A stretch of DNA of 64,000 bases from Petralouisia muris (GCF_004793545.1 NZ_SRYA01000020.1:24594-88593); one strand, 5' to 3'. Shown: positions 8,917 through 19,298, numbered from the stretch's first letter. The notes: generated by a model from the sequence alone, not told the origin. Numbers and translations are program-made.

Positions 8917-9087
8917 ATGGCATACGTTATTAATGACGCTTGTGTAAGCTGTGGAACATGTGAAGGTGAATGTCCAGTAGGAGCAATCTCCGCTGGTGAC
9001 GGCAAATATGAAATCGCTGCAGATACCTGTATCGACTGCGGAACATGCGCAGGCGCCTGTCCTACAGGCGCTATTGAGCAGGGCTAA
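8917..9087 (+). CDS. 2[4Fe-4S] ferredoxin (clostridial type)
   Basis: 56-residue cytoplasmic electron carrier for low-potential reactions such as pyruvate:ferredoxin oxidoreductase and hydrogenase. Two cluster motifs are complete: CVSCGTCEGECPVGAI and CIDCGTCAGACPTGAI, each CX2CX2CX3CP. The start at 8917 (MAYVIND) follows TAAGGAGGAA at ideal spacing; an upstream in-frame ATG lacks one. Single-gene unit with its own promoter and a strong terminator. Confidence 0.97.
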   Translation: MAYVINDACVSCGTCEGECPVGAISAGDGKYEIAADTCIDCGTCAGACPTGAIEQG

Positions 9088-9121
9088 TTTTTCTCGCTTT
9101 GCAGCATAAGGCAGACTACAT

Positions 9122-9160
9122 AAGGAGCTGACATCCTGGTTGAGATGTCAGCTCCTTTTT
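9122..9160 (+). terminator. Rho-independent terminator after ferredoxin
   Basis: Perfect 14-bp stem (AAGGAGCTGACATC at 9122-9135 with GATGTCAGCTCCTT at 9144-9157), 8-base loop, then a T run. Confidence 0.95.
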
Positions 9161-9216
9161 AGATATGACAGCCGTAAAGATGATTGACAAATCAAATGAC
9201 AAAGGGAACACTCCCA

Positions 9217-9894
9217 CTACTCAGTGACTGTCAGATTTGGGCTCAGCTTCTTATCCTTTCCAAGTCTCTTTTCGGCTTCTTTCTTCTCTTTTTTCTCTCT
9301 GTGGAACCGTTTGCTTTTCCGGGTGGCGCGAATCGCCTCATCCAGTCTGCGGAACCGTTCTTCCTCTGCTTCATCCTGCTCCCGCATCAGATAATTCATC
9401 TCTTTTAACACCCGATCTCCTACCTGTACTCCTACCTCCTTTCCCAATGCCGGATTATTTTCTTCCATTGCCTGTTTTACAATGTTAAGCATCATAGACT
9501 GAAACTGTTCTAACTTCACCGTATTAGAAATCGGATTATTATGCTTTTCCACCATAGGTTTTGGAACTGTTTCCACATATTCTCGGTTCATCTGAATTAC
9601 GTTATTCCCTCCTGTCTGCAGTTCTGCTGCCGGCTGACCTCCGTAAAACTCTCCGTTTCCCATGGCCGGCTGGCTGCTATGTATCATCATTCGAATGGCT
9701 TTCAGCTGATAACCCTGCTCTTTCCATTCTTTTATCTTTTGAAATTGCGCTATATTTTCTTCTGTGTAATAACGGTGTCCCATTTCGTTGCGGGGAATTG
9801 TAAGCTCCAGCTCTTCTTCCCAGTACCGCAATACGTGGGACTCAACATTTACAATGTTTGCCGCGTCCGAAATCATATAGCGTACATTTTCCAC
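9217..9894 (-). CDS. MerR-like helix-turn-helix regulator
   Basis: 225 residues. Residues 5-72 are a MerR-type winged helix (MISDAANIVNVESHVLRYWE, then GHRYYTEENIAQFQKIKEWK). The central part is Gln/Asn-rich, and the C-terminal third is a highly charged helix (EQDEAEEERFRRLDEAIRAT, then a Lys/Glu-rich tail), possibly a coiled coil. No effector-binding domain is visible. AAGGAGG precedes the ATG by four bases. It converges on the ferredoxin terminator. Target genes are unknown; the divergent neighbour is a pseudogene. Confidence 0.8.
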   Translation of the reverse strand: MENVRYMISDAANIVNVESHVLRYWEEELELTIPRNEMGHRYYTEENIAQFQKIKEWKEQGYQLKAIRMMIHSSQPAMGNGEFYGGQPAAELQTGGNNVIQMNREYVETVPKPMVEKHNNPISNTVKLEQFQSMMLNIVKQAMEENNPALGKEVGVQVGDRVLKEMNYLMREQDEAEEERFRRLDEAIRATRKSKRFHREKKEKKEAEKRLGKDKKLSPNLTVTE

Positions 9895-10194
9895 ATTTTA
9901 ACCTCCTTTTTGGGATTTGACTTCCGGTAGCCCGGACTGCCTGCTGCATGATTCATATCAATGCCAGCTTGTCCCTTTTTACTAATTCTATTTTAACGAT
10001 TTCTATGCGCCGTTACAATCTTTTTTCATCGTGAAATAATGACAGCAAAAAACAGATATTCACACATTACGGAAAATATCTGCAAATTTTTACAGAATCT
10101 GCGCTGAAACAGAAAAAATATGAAAAATGTCACTTTACAAATTATAAAAAAAGCATATCATTCTTTTCTAAAATAATTTATTAAAGAGGCAGCT
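9895..10194. other. AT-rich intergenic region
   Basis: 300 bases between the MerR-like gene and the ROK pseudogene. A/T-rich with no supported open frame, hairpin or repeat. It presumably carries the divergent promoters. Confidence 0.5.
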
Positions 10195-11319
10195 ATGGCA
10201 AATCCATCCGTTAGAAAAATGTTACAAAATCCAAAATTCTCAACTATATTGTTAACAACAAAGCCGCATCAAAAGCTGAGTTGTCCAAAAATCTGAACTT
10301 AAGCATGCCGACAGTTCTCACAAATGTAAACGAATTACTGGAAAAAGGCATAATTGCCGAAACCGGAGAATACGCATCCACTGGCGGCCGAAAGGCCAAA
10401 AGCATAGAAATCAATCCCATGTACCGCTGCGCTATGGGAATAGTGATTACAGCCAATCATGTGGGAATGGTTCTGGTCAACCTGAAATATAAAATAAAAA
10501 AGAGGAACGTGTGCGCCTTAAATTTTCAGAAGATATGTCATATTGCACTGAATTTTCACAAATGGCAGAAAATTTTCTGAAAGACGCCAAATATCAGGAA
10601 AAGCTTCTGGGAATTGAAATCTCCATTCTGGGAATTATCCATCAGAAAGAACGGTTTGTAATAAAATCCCATGCTTTGCAGTTGGAAAATTACAGCTTGA
10701 ATTTTCTGGAGCAATCCTTTTCTATCCGGTTTACTTTGAAAATAACGCAAATGCGGCCATGATGGCCGAAAATTTGCACAAATACAAAAATGCTATTTAT
10801 CTCTCCCTGAATCATACTTTAGGCGGAGCCTTCTGCATTGATGGAAAATTATTTCCAGGCCTGAACCAGAAGGCAGGAGAATTCGGCCATATGATACTGG
10901 TTCCCAAAGGACGGAAATGTTATTGCGGAAAACCGGGCTGTGCAGACGCCTATTGCGCCGCAAGCGTCCTTACAGACGGAGGACAGATCCCTCTGGAGCA
11001 GTTCATGGCAAAACTCCGGCAAAATGACCCTGCCGCCAAAAAGAAATGGGAAGATTACCTAGACAGCCTCGCCATATTGATTTCAAATTTACGCATGGCC
11101 TATGATATAAATCTGATACTGTGCGGAGAAGCAGGAGGATATCTTTCCGAATATATGATTCCGTTAGGAGAAAAGGTATTATCCTATACTGGATTTGACC
11201 GTGACACAAGATATTTGAAAAATTGCACTTACGCAAGAGAAGCCTCAGCCATCGGGGCTGCAAAACATTTTATAAAACTTAAAATAAAAGGAGGAAGCAG
11301 GTTATGTTACAGCAGGTAA
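10195..11319 (+). pseudogene. ROK-family (NagC/XylR type) repressor, frameshifted
   Basis: Remnant of a sugar-responsive repressor with an N-terminal winged helix and a sugar-kinase fold. The frame opens at ATG 10195, shifts near 10235 (continuing as ILNYIVNNKAASKAELSKNL), shifts again near 10500 (after VLVNLKYKIKK) and again near 10730. Its last part keeps LGGAFCIDGKLFPGLNQKAG, GEFGHM and the ROK zinc motif CYCGKPGC. At least three frameshifts make it non-functional. The order regulator-dehydrogenase-transporter suggests a former sugar or glycoside utilisation locus. Confidence 0.85.
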
Positions 11320-11562
11320 TGACAAATCCAGTAAAAATCATTTTCAGAGAGGTACCGGTTCCAGAGCCAGAAGATCATCAGGTATTGGTTAAAATTATGA
11401 ATATCGGAATCTGCGGCTCAGACATCCATGTTTATCATGAAAACATCCCCTTACCTCCTACCCTGTCACACAGAGCCACGAGGTGTCCGGAGAAATTACT
11501 AAAGTGGGGAAAAACGTTACTGAGTTCCACAAAGGACAAAAAGTAACCATTGATATACCTGT
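11304..11562 (+). pseudogene. Zinc alcohol/polyol dehydrogenase, N-terminal fragment
   Basis: Starts at ATG 11304 after GGAGG and encodes the GroES-like N-terminus of a medium-chain dehydrogenase (IMNIGICGSDIHVYH has the catalytic-zinc CGSD motif). A frameshift near 11460 moves the homology to another frame (SHEVSGEITKVGKNVTEFHK). The gene stops abruptly near 11562, where a transporter sequence begins in mid-gene, so the remaining two thirds plus the transporter 5' end were deleted. Confidence 0.85.
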
Positions 11563-12545
11563 ATCAATATCCCCTATGGAACACTTTGCGGAGCAATGAC
11601 CCAGGATATTGACGAGCGGACAAAAATCAATACCTCACGTTCTGTTGCCGCAATGATTGCAATCGGGATTATCAATATTATAACGGTTCCTCTTGTCAGC
11701 AAGCCTGGAAGCCGCAGCGCAAAAGACGGCTATCTTTTTGTGGCAATCATCTATGGATGCATTTTTGCCGCATGCTATTTCTTTTGTTTTGCAAAAACAA
11801 AGGAAACTGTAACAACGCCGGAAAAGGAAAAATATCCATTAAAGTACAGTTAAAAGCAGTACTGCAGAACAGGCCTTATCTTCTGGCGCTGGCAGGACAG
11901 GTATTATTCGGATTTACTCTTTATGGAAGAAACGCAGATGTATTATACTATTTTGCTTATGTAGAGGGAGACGCTTCCTATTATACAAGGTATTCCATGT
12001 GCATCATTGTCCCATCTATCATTGGCGCCGCATGTTTTCAGCCGGTATTTTCCAGACTGAATAACAAAGGCCGAACAGCGTCTGTTTTCGCTTTACTCAC
12101 GGGAATTGCAATGCTCTGCCTATTCTTCTTTAATGTGAAAGAATCGCCAATTGCATTTTATGCATTATCCGGAGTGACGCAATTTTTCTTTTCTGGATTT
12201 AATACTGCAATCTACGCCATTATTCCGGACTGTGTAGAATATGGGGAATGGAAGACAGAATTGAGAAATGATGGTTTTCAATACACCTTTATCTCTCTTG
12301 GAAATAAAATCGGAATGGCAATCGGCACCGCCCTTCTTGCCGCTTTACTGGGAAAATTCGGATATGTTGCAAACCAGCCCCAGAACTCTACTGTTCTTAG
12401 TATTATGAAGCATTCTTTTACTACTATTCCAGGAATCCTCTGGATTGTAACGGCTGTTGTACTGTACTTTTACCGATTGAATAAAAAGCGTTACAATGAA
12501 ATTATAGAGGATCTGGAAAGCAGAAAGAATCAAAGTGTACGCTAA
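11563..12545 (+). pseudogene. GPH-family sugar:cation symporter, 5'-truncated and frameshifted
   Basis: Begins inside the family motif INIPYGTLCGAMTQD at 11563, fused to the dehydrogenase fragment. It shifts frame near 11845 (IKVQLKAVLQNRPYLLALAG continues the protein) and then stays open to 12545. The remaining part carries about seven hydrophobic segments and the conserved FGFTLYGRNADVLYYF and IYAIIPDCVEYGEWK regions of glycoside-pentoside-hexuronide transporters. The first 100-130 residues are missing. Its stop overlaps the convergent dnaB stop by four bases. Confidence 0.85.
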
Positions 12546-13873
12546 CGTTTCTCCATATTGGCAAACTTGGTATACTGGGGCAGCCAAACCAGATTAATGG
12601 TCCCTATGGGGCCGTTTCTCTGCTTGGCAATTATGATTTCCGCAATATTTTTATCCGGCGTATCCTTGTTATAATAATCGTCACGGTAAATAAACATTAC
12701 CACATCCGCATCCTGCTCAATAGCCCCTGACTCTCTTAAGTCTGACAGCATGGGTCTGTGATCCGGCCGCTGCTCTACCTGACGGCTCAGCTGGGATAAG
12801 GCAATTACCGGAACGTTCAATTCTCTGGCAAGCCCTTTTAAGGAACGGGAAATATCCGAAATTTCCTGCTGCCTGGAATCTGATCTGCCAGAGCCGGACA
12901 TTAATTGGAGATAGTCGATAATAATTAATTTCAAATCATGCTCCAGTTTGTACTTCCTGCATTTGGAGCGAAGCTCTGAAATGGAAATTCCAGGAGTGTC
13001 ATCAATAATCAATTTGGAACGCCCGATGGTTCCAGCACCTTCTATCAGCTTCTCCCAGTCAGAATCTGCCAGATTGCCGGAACGGAGAAGCTGAGCGTCT
13101 ACCCGGGATTCCAACGAGAAGAGACGGTTCACCAACTGCTCTTTGGACATTTCCAGACTGAAAATCGCAGAGCACAGGTTGCTGTGGAACGCCACATACT
13201 GGGCAATATTCAATACAAACGCTGTTTTTCCCATGGAGGGCCTTGCCGCAACCAGAATTAAATCCGAGGGCTGAAGCCCTGAAGTGCGGTAATCCAAATC
13301 TACAAAACCAGTGGCAATCCCGGTGACATTTCCCTTTGTCTTAGAGGCCTGTTCAATCTTTTCCAGCGCATTAATCACAACCTGCTTGATGGGAACATAA
13401 TCGCCGCCGCTTTTATTCTGGAGCAAATCAAAAATCTTTTTCTCCGTATCCGCCATAATATCTTCTAAGCTTTCCCTGCCCAGATAACATTGATTGGCAA
13501 TTTCTTCATTTACCTTAATTAATCGGCGCAGTGTGGCTTTCTCTTTTACAATATTGGCGTAATATTTGATATTGGCGGAGGTAGGCACAGAGGCCACCAG
13601 TTCTCCCACAAATTCCAGGCTGCTCACTTCTGCGGGAACATCTTTTTCCCGCAGACGGTTCTGGAGCGTTATCATATCCACCGGCTGTTCCTCATTGTAA
13701 AGCTCTACCATGGTTTCAAACAGGACTCCATACTGCTGATGATAAAAATCCTGCCGGATTAAGATTTCAGAAGCCATAATAATTGCTTCCCTGTCCATAA
13801 TCATTGCGCCGATAACTGACTGCTCTGCTTCCAGATTATTGGGCATAATCCGTTTGATCAGATCTTCCTCCAT
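12542..13873 (-). CDS. dnaB: Replicative DNA helicase DnaB
   Basis: 443-residue hexameric 5'-3' helicase (DnaC in Bacillus naming) that unwinds DNA at the replication fork and binds primase through its N-terminal domain. Seen: N-terminal NLEAEQSVIGAM, RecA-like core with Walker A ARPSMGKTAF, KLIIIDYLQLM (Walker B), the LSQLSRQVEQRPDHRPMLSD loop and RESGAIEQDADVVMFIYRD. Length is normal. It follows rplI by 48 bases on the same strand, completing the common gdpP-rplI-dnaB order. Confidence 0.98.
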   Translation of the reverse strand: MEEDLIKRIMPNNLEAEQSVIGAMIMDREAIIMASEILIRQDFYHQQYGVLFETMVELYNEEQPVDMITLQNRLREKDVPAEVSSLEFVGELVASVPTSANIKYYANIVKEKATLRRLIKVNEEIANQCYLGRESLEDIMADTEKKIFDLLQNKSGGDYVPIKQVVINALEKIEQASKTKGNVTGIATGFVDLDYRTSGLQPSDLILVAARPSMGKTAFVLNIAQYVAFHSNLCSAIFSLEMSKEQLVNRLFSLESRVDAQLLRSGNLADSDWEKLIEGAGTIGRSKLIIDDTPGISISELRSKCRKYKLEHDLKLIIIDYLQLMSGSGRSDSRQQEISDISRSLKGLARELNVPVIALSQLSRQVEQRPDHRPMLSDLRESGAIEQDADVVMFIYRDDYYNKDTPDKNIAEIIIAKQRNGPIGTINLVWLPQYTKFANMEKR

Positions 13874-13921
13874 AAATGCCTCCTGCTATATTCCTAATCC
13901 TGCGCCTGCCTTATAGGGACA

Positions 13922-14371
13922 CTACGCTTCTTTCACCTTTACCTTCAAGGTTCCTGTTACTTTCGGGTGCAGTTTAATTCCTATTTCATATACGCCCAGA
14001 GCTTTCAGTCCGCCTTCCGGAAGCTGCATTTTCTTCTTGTCCAATTCCATTTGAATCTGCTCTTTTGCCGCCTCTGCGATTTCCTTAGTGGAAACGGAAC
14101 CGAAGGTTTTTCCACCTTCTCCTGTTTTAATCGTTACCACTACCTCTTTGCCTGCAATCTCTTCTGCCAGAGCCTTTGCCGTATCCAGATTTTCCTGGGC
14201 TACCTTTTCTTCATGCTGATTCTTTAATTTCAAATCGTTCATATTCTTCTTGGTTGCCTCAATTCCCAGCTTTTTGGGAAAAAGCAGATTTCTTGCATAA
14301 CCGTCGCTGACGTTGACTACTTCACCTTTTTTGCCTAATGATTTTACATCTTCTAATAATATTACTTTCAT
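13922..14371 (-). CDS. rplI: 50S ribosomal protein L9
   Basis: 149 residues. L9 binds 23S rRNA near the L1 stalk. N-terminal [19 protein letters not shown] and [17 protein letters not shown] are the L9 signature; a central connecting helix and the C-terminal domain ([20 protein letters not shown]) follow. Its ATG overlaps the gdpP stop by four bases, which gives translational coupling. Confidence 0.98.
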   Translation of the reverse strand: MKVILLEDVKSLGKKGEVVNVSDGYARNLLFPKKLGIEATKKNMNDLKLKNQHEEKVAQENLDTAKALAEEIAGKEVVVTIKTGEGGKTFGSVSTKEIAEAAKEQIQMELDKKKMQLPEGGLKALGVYEIGIKLHPKVTGTLKVKVKEA

Positions 14372-16422
14372 ACTTCTATGTCTCCTTCCTCCAGCATCTT
14401 ATCCAATGTTACCTGAATTCTCCGCTTCGCTTCTGAAACGGTGCAGTCCTTCATCTGGGCGCCTGCCACATTCAGATGACCTCCGCCACCCAGACGCTCC
14501 ATAATAAGCTGTACGTTAATCTCATCAATGGAACGGGAACTGATATATATTTTCTCATTATATTCGGTTAATACGAAAGACGCCTTGATTCCTACAATAT
14601 TCAGCAGCTCGTTGGCCGCCTGGGCCCCTGCAATTGTGGGACTTTCCACATCACGATCCGCCGGACAGATGGAAATGGCAAATGCTCCCCGGTACACTTC
14701 CGCGTGGCGCACTGCTTCTGCCCTGGCCTTGTAAGCGGCCATGTCGTCCCGCAAAAGCTTGCGGACTCTGGTTACCTCCGCACCGCACCGCCGCAGATAA
14801 GCTGCTGCCTCAAAGGTCCTCACGCCTGTTTTCGTCATAAAATTATTGGTATCGATCAAAATTCCTGCATAAATACTGTCTGCCTCATTGGGCTTTAGAT
14901 GAATATTTTCATTGAAATACTGCAATACTTCCGCCACCATCTCACAAGTGGAAGAAGCGTATGTCTCGATATAAGAAAGCACTGCATTATCTATTACTTC
15001 ACTGCTCTGTCTATGGTGGTCAAACACCACAATCGTTTTCGTCTTCTTTAACAATTCCGGACATTCGGTATAATTGGGGCGGTTTGTATCCACTACCACC
15101 ACCACACTCCGGTAATCTGCCATCTCCAATGCCCGTTCACTCCGCACAAACATATCTGCCGGATAGCCCTTTTCCTCTGTAAAGCATTCCTTCATGGGCC
15201 GCAGAGAAGATGTTACTTCATCCAGAACAATATGCGCCTTTTTCCCAAGAACCTGGGCTGCACAGTAAATACCTATGGCCGATCCAAAAGCATCCATATC
15301 ACTGATACTGTGCCCCATAATGAATACTTCTTCCCGGCTCTCTAAAATTTCCCGCAGTGCATGAGCCTTCACCCTTGCTTTTACCCGAGTCATTTTTTCC
15401 ACTTGTCTGGACTTGCCGCCGAAATAGGAAATCTTTTCTCCTTCTTTTACTACAACCTGATCGCCGCCTCTGCCCAACGCCAGGTCGATTGCCATACGGG
15501 CGTATTCGTATTTCTGGTTATAGCTGTTTCCGCTGACGCCAACGCCGATACTTAAGGTAACTGCCATCTCATTTCCTACCTTGACCGTTTTGACATCTTC
15601 TAAAATACTGAATTTATCTTCAATCAGCGCCTCCAGGTATTTCTGCTTAAACGCAACAAAATATTTGTCTTTTTCAATCTTTTTAATAATACTGTCCCGA
15701 TCAGAAAAATATTTGCTTACCTTACGATCCACCAAAGCTACCAGCAGAGAACGTTTTACTTCCTCTACGCTTTCTAAGGCTTCCTCATAATTATCAATAT
15801 AAATCAGCATTGCTACCAACTGCTGATCACGGATTTCCTGAATACTTTCATGAAGCTCCGTCTCGTCAAAAAGGTAGAGCGCCGTAAGGAACTGATCCTT
15901 TTGCTCTAGTTCAATCAAATTCCCTTCTGCCGTTTCCTCATCGAAATAGATCTTCCCCACACTTGCCCGGTAAACCCGATCTTTCCATTCTACCTTAATA
16001 TGGTCGTTGTGCTCCTCTTTTTCCAGAAGTTCTCTGGTAATAGACGGAAAGATTGTGGCAATAGACTTATGGTATTCCTTATCCTTTTCCGTAATACGGG
16101 AAAAGGTTTCATTCATCCACAAAATCTTACTGTTATAATCCAGCAGCGCATATGGTATCTCAAATTCGTTCAGCAGCTTTTTCTGAACGGTGCCGTACTG
16201 AGTGGCAAAACTGATTACCTCATTGCGCATAGCAGATTTGTTGGCCAGGAAAATTCCCAGCATAATCAGGAAATACAATGCTGCAAATACAGAGACACAG
16301 ATTCCGGCAGTCCTGTCAAAATAATATAAGGGGATATTCATCAATACAAGTAAAATAGTCAGCATCAAGGGCCAGTTCATATAGTTCTTTAACGGGCCTC
16401 CAGGGTGATTTTTTTTCTTCAT
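14368..16422 (-). CDS. gdpP: GdpP-type cyclic-di-AMP phosphodiesterase (DHH/DHHA1)
   Basis: 684-residue membrane enzyme that hydrolyses c-di-AMP to pApA and so affects osmolyte and cell-wall homeostasis. Two N-terminal membrane segments (residues 13-32 and 33-54), a degenerate PAS region, a degenerate GGDEF region ([11 protein letters not shown]), then the DHH domain with [25 protein letters not shown] and VVFDHHRQS, and DHHA1 with [12 protein letters not shown]. All metal-binding motifs appear intact. TTGTAA-17-TATAAT lies about 100 bases upstream, and rplI and dnaB follow in the same operon. Confidence 0.97.
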   Translation of the reverse strand: MKKKNHPGGPLKNYMNWPLMLTILLVLMNIPLYYFDRTAGICVSVFAALYFLIMLGIFLANKSAMRNEVISFATQYGTVQKKLLNEFEIPYALLDYNSKILWMNETFSRITEKDKEYHKSIATIFPSITRELLEKEEHNDHIKVEWKDRVYRASVGKIYFDEETAEGNLIELEQKDQFLTALYLFDETELHESIQEIRDQQLVAMLIYIDNYEEALESVEEVKRSLLVALVDRKVSKYFSDRDSIIKKIEKDKYFVAFKQKYLEALIEDKFSILEDVKTVKVGNEMAVTLSIGVGVSGNSYNQKYEYARMAIDLALGRGGDQVVVKEGEKISYFGGKSRQVEKMTRVKARVKAHALREILESREEVFIMGHSISDMDAFGSAIGIYCAAQVLGKKAHIVLDEVTSSLRPMKECFTEEKGYPADMFVRSERALEMADYRSVVVVVDTNRPNYTECPELLKKTKTIVVFDHHRQSSEVIDNAVLSYIETYASSTCEMVAEVLQYFNENIHLKPNEADSIYAGILIDTNNFMTKTGVRTFEAAAYLRRCGAEVTRVRKLLRDDMAAYKARAEAVRHAEVYRGAFAISICPADRDVESPTIAGAQAANELLNIVGIKASFVLTEYNEKIYISSRSIDEINVQLIMERLGGGGHLNVAGAQMKDCTVSEAKRRIQVTLDKMLEEGDIEV

Positions 16423-16804
16423 TTATCTTCCTACCTTTGTTGTTCTCACTTATATTTCAGGTTTCCATTCCACAAAGGCAGTGCAGGAATTGCTTTCTGT
16501 ACTGCCTATTGTTTTCGTCCTATTATACCACCTCCTCTTAATTCTTACAATAACCGTTTTCTGTTCCCCGAAAAACCGGTATATTGCAGGATTTTACAGG
16601 GTTTTTAATGAGCGGAGAAAAATTTTCACTGCAAAAAGTCTCATTCCCTCTCTGTCTGGAAAGATAAACCATTATCTTTGTGCCGTTTCTATGGTTCAAA
16701 TCAAATCTTTTCTACAGCATTCACTTCATTGCATTTTACTAAAATTATATAATTTAGGACGCCCCAGAACAAGACGTCCAAAAAGAGATTTTTATATTTC
16801 GTTA
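16423..16804. other. Intergenic region gdpP-dacA
   Basis: 382 bases. Holds the gdpP promoter (16522-16550) and its leader. The left-hand end of the dacA unit has only a weak 5-bp hairpin (GGACG/CGTCC, 16757-16779) and an A/T palindrome AAATTATATAATTT just beyond it, so termination there is uncertain. No coding frame is supported. Confidence 0.6.
16522..16550 (-). promoter_or_regulatory. Vegetative promoter of gdpP-rplI-dnaB
   Basis: On the minus strand TTGTAA (16545-16550), an exactly 17-base spacer, then consensus TATAAT (16522-16527). It gives a leader of roughly 90 bases before the gdpP ATG. Confidence 0.75.
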
Positions 16805-18178
16805 TTATTTCCAGTCTTTTTTCTTTTTAAATTTAAGATCCTTATAGCTCATTTTCCGCTGCCTTCTGCACTCAAGCTTATACTTAATCAAATAAAAATT
16901 ATCCACAAATTTATATATTCCAAACCCAATTCCAATCAACAGCGCTACAGCCAATACTCCTAATATAATATATTTGACATTAATATTTACTACTACTTTA
17001 TCTTCTTGAGCCTCTTCCTCTTTTTCCTCTTTTTCTGCTTTCCGGAACTTATATTCAGATACCTTTGCCCCGGTTATTTCAATGTCTGTCCCTCCCACAG
17101 ACCGTCCGGCATAAGTATACTGAATATTTCCGATTACATCTTTTGAGTTATTAATTTCAACTATTTCCGGCACAGCATCCGTAAATTCCACTGCCTTAGG
17201 CAGAACAATACATCCCTCTTTATTTAAACCCACAAAAGATTCTTCATTTTCAAATATCTTATTTTCTTTAATATTCTGAGAGTAATTTTTCTCATTTTCC
17301 GCTACATTCCAAAGCTGAAAATTCTCAAAACAATAATCAAAAAGTGTTCTGGTATCCTGATAATGATTCGGCGCCTGTTCTTTCATTACCACACAAATTA
17401 AAGTCATACCGTCCTTTTCGGCAAAGGTAGCCAAGGTGCTCCCGGCCACGCTGGTATATCCTGTTTTGCCGCCGATACAATAATCATACAGATATTGAGT
17501 ATCCCCCTGGTAATTTGTCAGCATCTTATGATGATTAATCAGGTAAGTTTCTTCTTCATGCTTATTAGTAGAAGGAATCGTATGGCGCTTTGTACTGACA
17601 ATCATACGGAAAATATCATTTTTTAAAGCTTCCTTGGATATCAGCGCCATATCATAAGCGCTTGTCCAATGTTCTTCATCCGGCAGACCATGGGGGTTAT
17701 TGAAATGCGTATCTTTGCAGCCTAATTCCTTAGCCTTATCATTCATCAATTTAATGAAATCATCATAATCCTTACCAACATGCTCTGCAATCGCGTAGCC
17801 GCATTCATTGGCAGACGCCAGCATCAGGCCATACAGGCATTCCTCCATAGTCATAACTTCATCTACGTCTCTGGAGATGCCGGAACCATCTGTCTGATAG
17901 ACTGCATTTTTCGAAAAAGTCACTTCTTCATCCAAATTACTGTTTTCAACTGCTAATAAACTTGTCATGATCTTTGTAATACTTGCAGGATATGACTGCT
18001 GATGAGAATTCTTTTCATATAAAACAGTTCCTGTGGACGCCTCCATAACAATCGCCGATTCTCCTGCAATCTGTGGACCTTCCGGCCAATACTCTTCCGC
18101 CTGGACAGTCATAAAATTCATCTGAAAGAGACTTACAGCCCCTAAAACCAGACCTGCCCATTTCTTTCTCTTTTTCAT
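16805..18178 (-). CDS. D-alanyl-D-alanine carboxypeptidase (peptidase S11)
   Basis: 457 residues; a DD-carboxypeptidase (PBP5-like) that trims the terminal D-Ala of peptidoglycan stem peptides outside the membrane. Signal peptide 1-27 with likely cleavage after VQA. Catalytic triad motifs are complete: S66-I-T-K69, S122-A-N124 and K238-T-G240. A C-terminal hydrophobic segment (ILGVLAVALLIGIGFGIY) and a basic tail should anchor it, whereas many homologues use an amphipathic helix. Transcribed alone; trmB is divergent. The exact class (DacA, DacB or DacF) is not resolved. Confidence 0.95.
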   Translation of the reverse strand: MKKRKKWAGLVLGAVSLFQMNFMTVQAEEYWPEGPQIAGESAIVMEASTGTVLYEKNSHQQSYPASITKIMTSLLAVENSNLDEEVTFSKNAVYQTDGSGISRDVDEVMTMEECLYGLMLASANECGYAIAEHVGKDYDDFIKLMNDKAKELGCKDTHFNNPHGLPDEEHWTSAYDMALISKEALKNDIFRMIVSTKRHTIPSTNKHEEETYLINHHKMLTNYQGDTQYLYDYCIGGKTGYTSVAGSTLATFAEKDGMTLICVVMKEQAPNHYQDTRTLFDYCFENFQLWNVAENEKNYSQNIKENKIFENEESFVGLNKEGCIVLPKAVEFTDAVPEIVEINNSKDVIGNIQYTYAGRSVGGTDIEITGAKVSEYKFRKAEKEEKEEEAQEDKVVVNINVKYIILGVLAVALLIGIGFGIYKFVDNFYLIKYKLECRRQRKMSYKDLKFKKKKDWK

Positions 18179-18252
18179 GAAATTTTCTCCTTAAGTTCTC
18201 CTGCAGACTGTATGAACTATTCAGAATCGTCAGTCTGCCGCATCTTTGTTTT

Positions 18253-18270
18253 GATATTTTACAAAATATC
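18253..18270. promoter_or_regulatory. Inverted repeat in dacA-trmB divergent region
   Basis: GATATTTT and AAAATATC separated by two bases. Located about 75-90 bases upstream of the dacA ATG, so it could be an operator. No known consensus is recognised. Confidence 0.3.
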
Positions 18271-18320
18271 ACATTTATTTTACAAATCTGTTACAAGTTT
18301 CATATAGTATAACATATTGA

Positions 18321-18337
18321 AAGTTGCGTTGCAACTT
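18321..18337. promoter_or_regulatory. Palindrome AAGTTGC-N3-GCAACTT upstream of trmB
   Basis: Perfect 7-bp arms around GTT, 47 bases before the trmB start and just upstream of a TATAAC-like -10. The form suits a dimeric regulator such as a MarR-type protein; the regulator is unknown. Confidence 0.4.
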
Positions 18338-18383
18338 CTGGTATGGTATTATAACTTTATTATATCAATTTTCGGAGGTATTT

Positions 18384-19022
18384 ATGAGATTAAGAAATAT
18401 CCCGGGTTCCAGGGAAGCCATTGCCGAAAGCCATTGGTGCATCCAGGAACCGGAACAGTATAAAGGAAACTGGCAGCAGGTTTTTTGCAGCGGCAATCCC
18501 ATCCATATTGAAATCGGCATGGGAAAAGGGCAGTTTCTAATGACTCTTGCAAAGCAAAATCCCGGCATAAATTATATCGGCATTGAAAAATATTCCAGCG
18601 TCCTCCTTCGGGCTCTTCAGAAAATGGAAGAAGAACCTCTGGAAAATATCCGCTTTATCCGAATGGAGGCAGAGACCATCTGCGATATTTTTCAGGAAAA
18701 TGAGATAGCGAAAATCTATCTGAACTTTTCCGATCCCTGGCCGAAAGACCGTCATGCAAAACGGAGACTTACTTCCCGGCAGTTTTTTGCCCGCTACAAT
18801 TCCATTTTAGCAAAAGAAGGTAACGTGGAATTTAAAACGGACAACCGGGAACTTTTTGATTTTTCCCTGGAGGAAGTAAAAGAAGCAGGATGGAAGTTAG
18901 ACGGAATCACCCGGGATCTGCACCGGGACGAAAGTATGAATGCCGGAAATGTCATGACAGAATACGAAGAGCGTTTTTCATCTATGGGAAATTCTATTTA
19001 CAAATTGATTGCATCCAGATAA
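18384..19022 (+). CDS. trmB: tRNA (guanine-N7)-methyltransferase
   Basis: 212 residues from ATG 18384, preceded by CGGAGG. Makes m7G46 in tRNA variable loops using S-adenosylmethionine. Seen: the SAM-binding IEIGMGKGQFLMTLA, NYIGIEKYSSVLLRAL, and the substrate-site signature LNFSDPWPKDRHAKRRL, followed by GNVEFKTDNRELFDFS and the C-terminal MTEYEERF. Length and motif order are standard. The next gene starts 54 bases downstream. Confidence 0.97.
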   Translation: MRLRNIPGSREAIAESHWCIQEPEQYKGNWQQVFCSGNPIHIEIGMGKGQFLMTLAKQNPGINYIGIEKYSSVLLRALQKMEEEPLENIRFIRMEAETICDIFQENEIAKIYLNFSDPWPKDRHAKRRLTSRQFFARYNSILAKEGNVEFKTDNRELFDFSLEEVKEAGWKLDGITRDLHRDESMNAGNVMTEYEERFSSMGNSIYKLIASR

Positions 19023-19076
19023 GAGAAAGCGTATAATAAAATTGTTCCAGGTTTTCAGCATGTAAAGGAGTATATT

Positions 19077-19298
19077 ATGAAAAGTACAAAATTAATTGCC
19101 CCAGTGATTATTACAGTAATTCTGATGCTGTTTTTGCTTAGTTACTTTTTCTTATGGACGATTTTGCCTGTACCTGCTGTCATAAAAATTGTATTTCTCC
19201 TGGCTCTGTTGGCCCTTATGGGCGTTTCAGTGTACAACTTAGTGGAAAGAATTCAAGAGATAAGGAGCGGTGAAGAAGATGATCTTAGTAAATACTGA
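19077..19298 (+). CDS. Small membrane protein of unknown function
   Basis: 73 residues with two hydrophobic helices (about 8-31 and 34-56) and a short charged C-terminus (ERIQEIRSGEEDDLSKY). AAAGGAG precedes the ATG. It overlaps the start of the YbjQ-family gene by 20 bases, so the two are probably translated together, and it may anchor or partner that protein. Confidence 0.75.
   Translation: MKSTKLIAPVIITVILMLFLLSYFFLWTILPVPAVIKIVFLLALLALMGVSVYNLVERIQEIRSGEEDDLSKY

Noticed and set aside
10281..10762. Two independent small plus-strand genes
   Set aside because: Both are in-order pieces of one ROK regulator separated by frameshifts, so they are treated as a pseudogene.
12542..16422. Possible replication origin because of the dnaB-rplI-gdpP cluster
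   Set aside because: No dnaA, dnaN or DnaA-box cluster is seen; these genes alone do not mark oriC.
16757..16779. Terminator for the dacA gene
   Set aside because: Only a 5-bp stem and no T run; noted within the intergenic entry instead.
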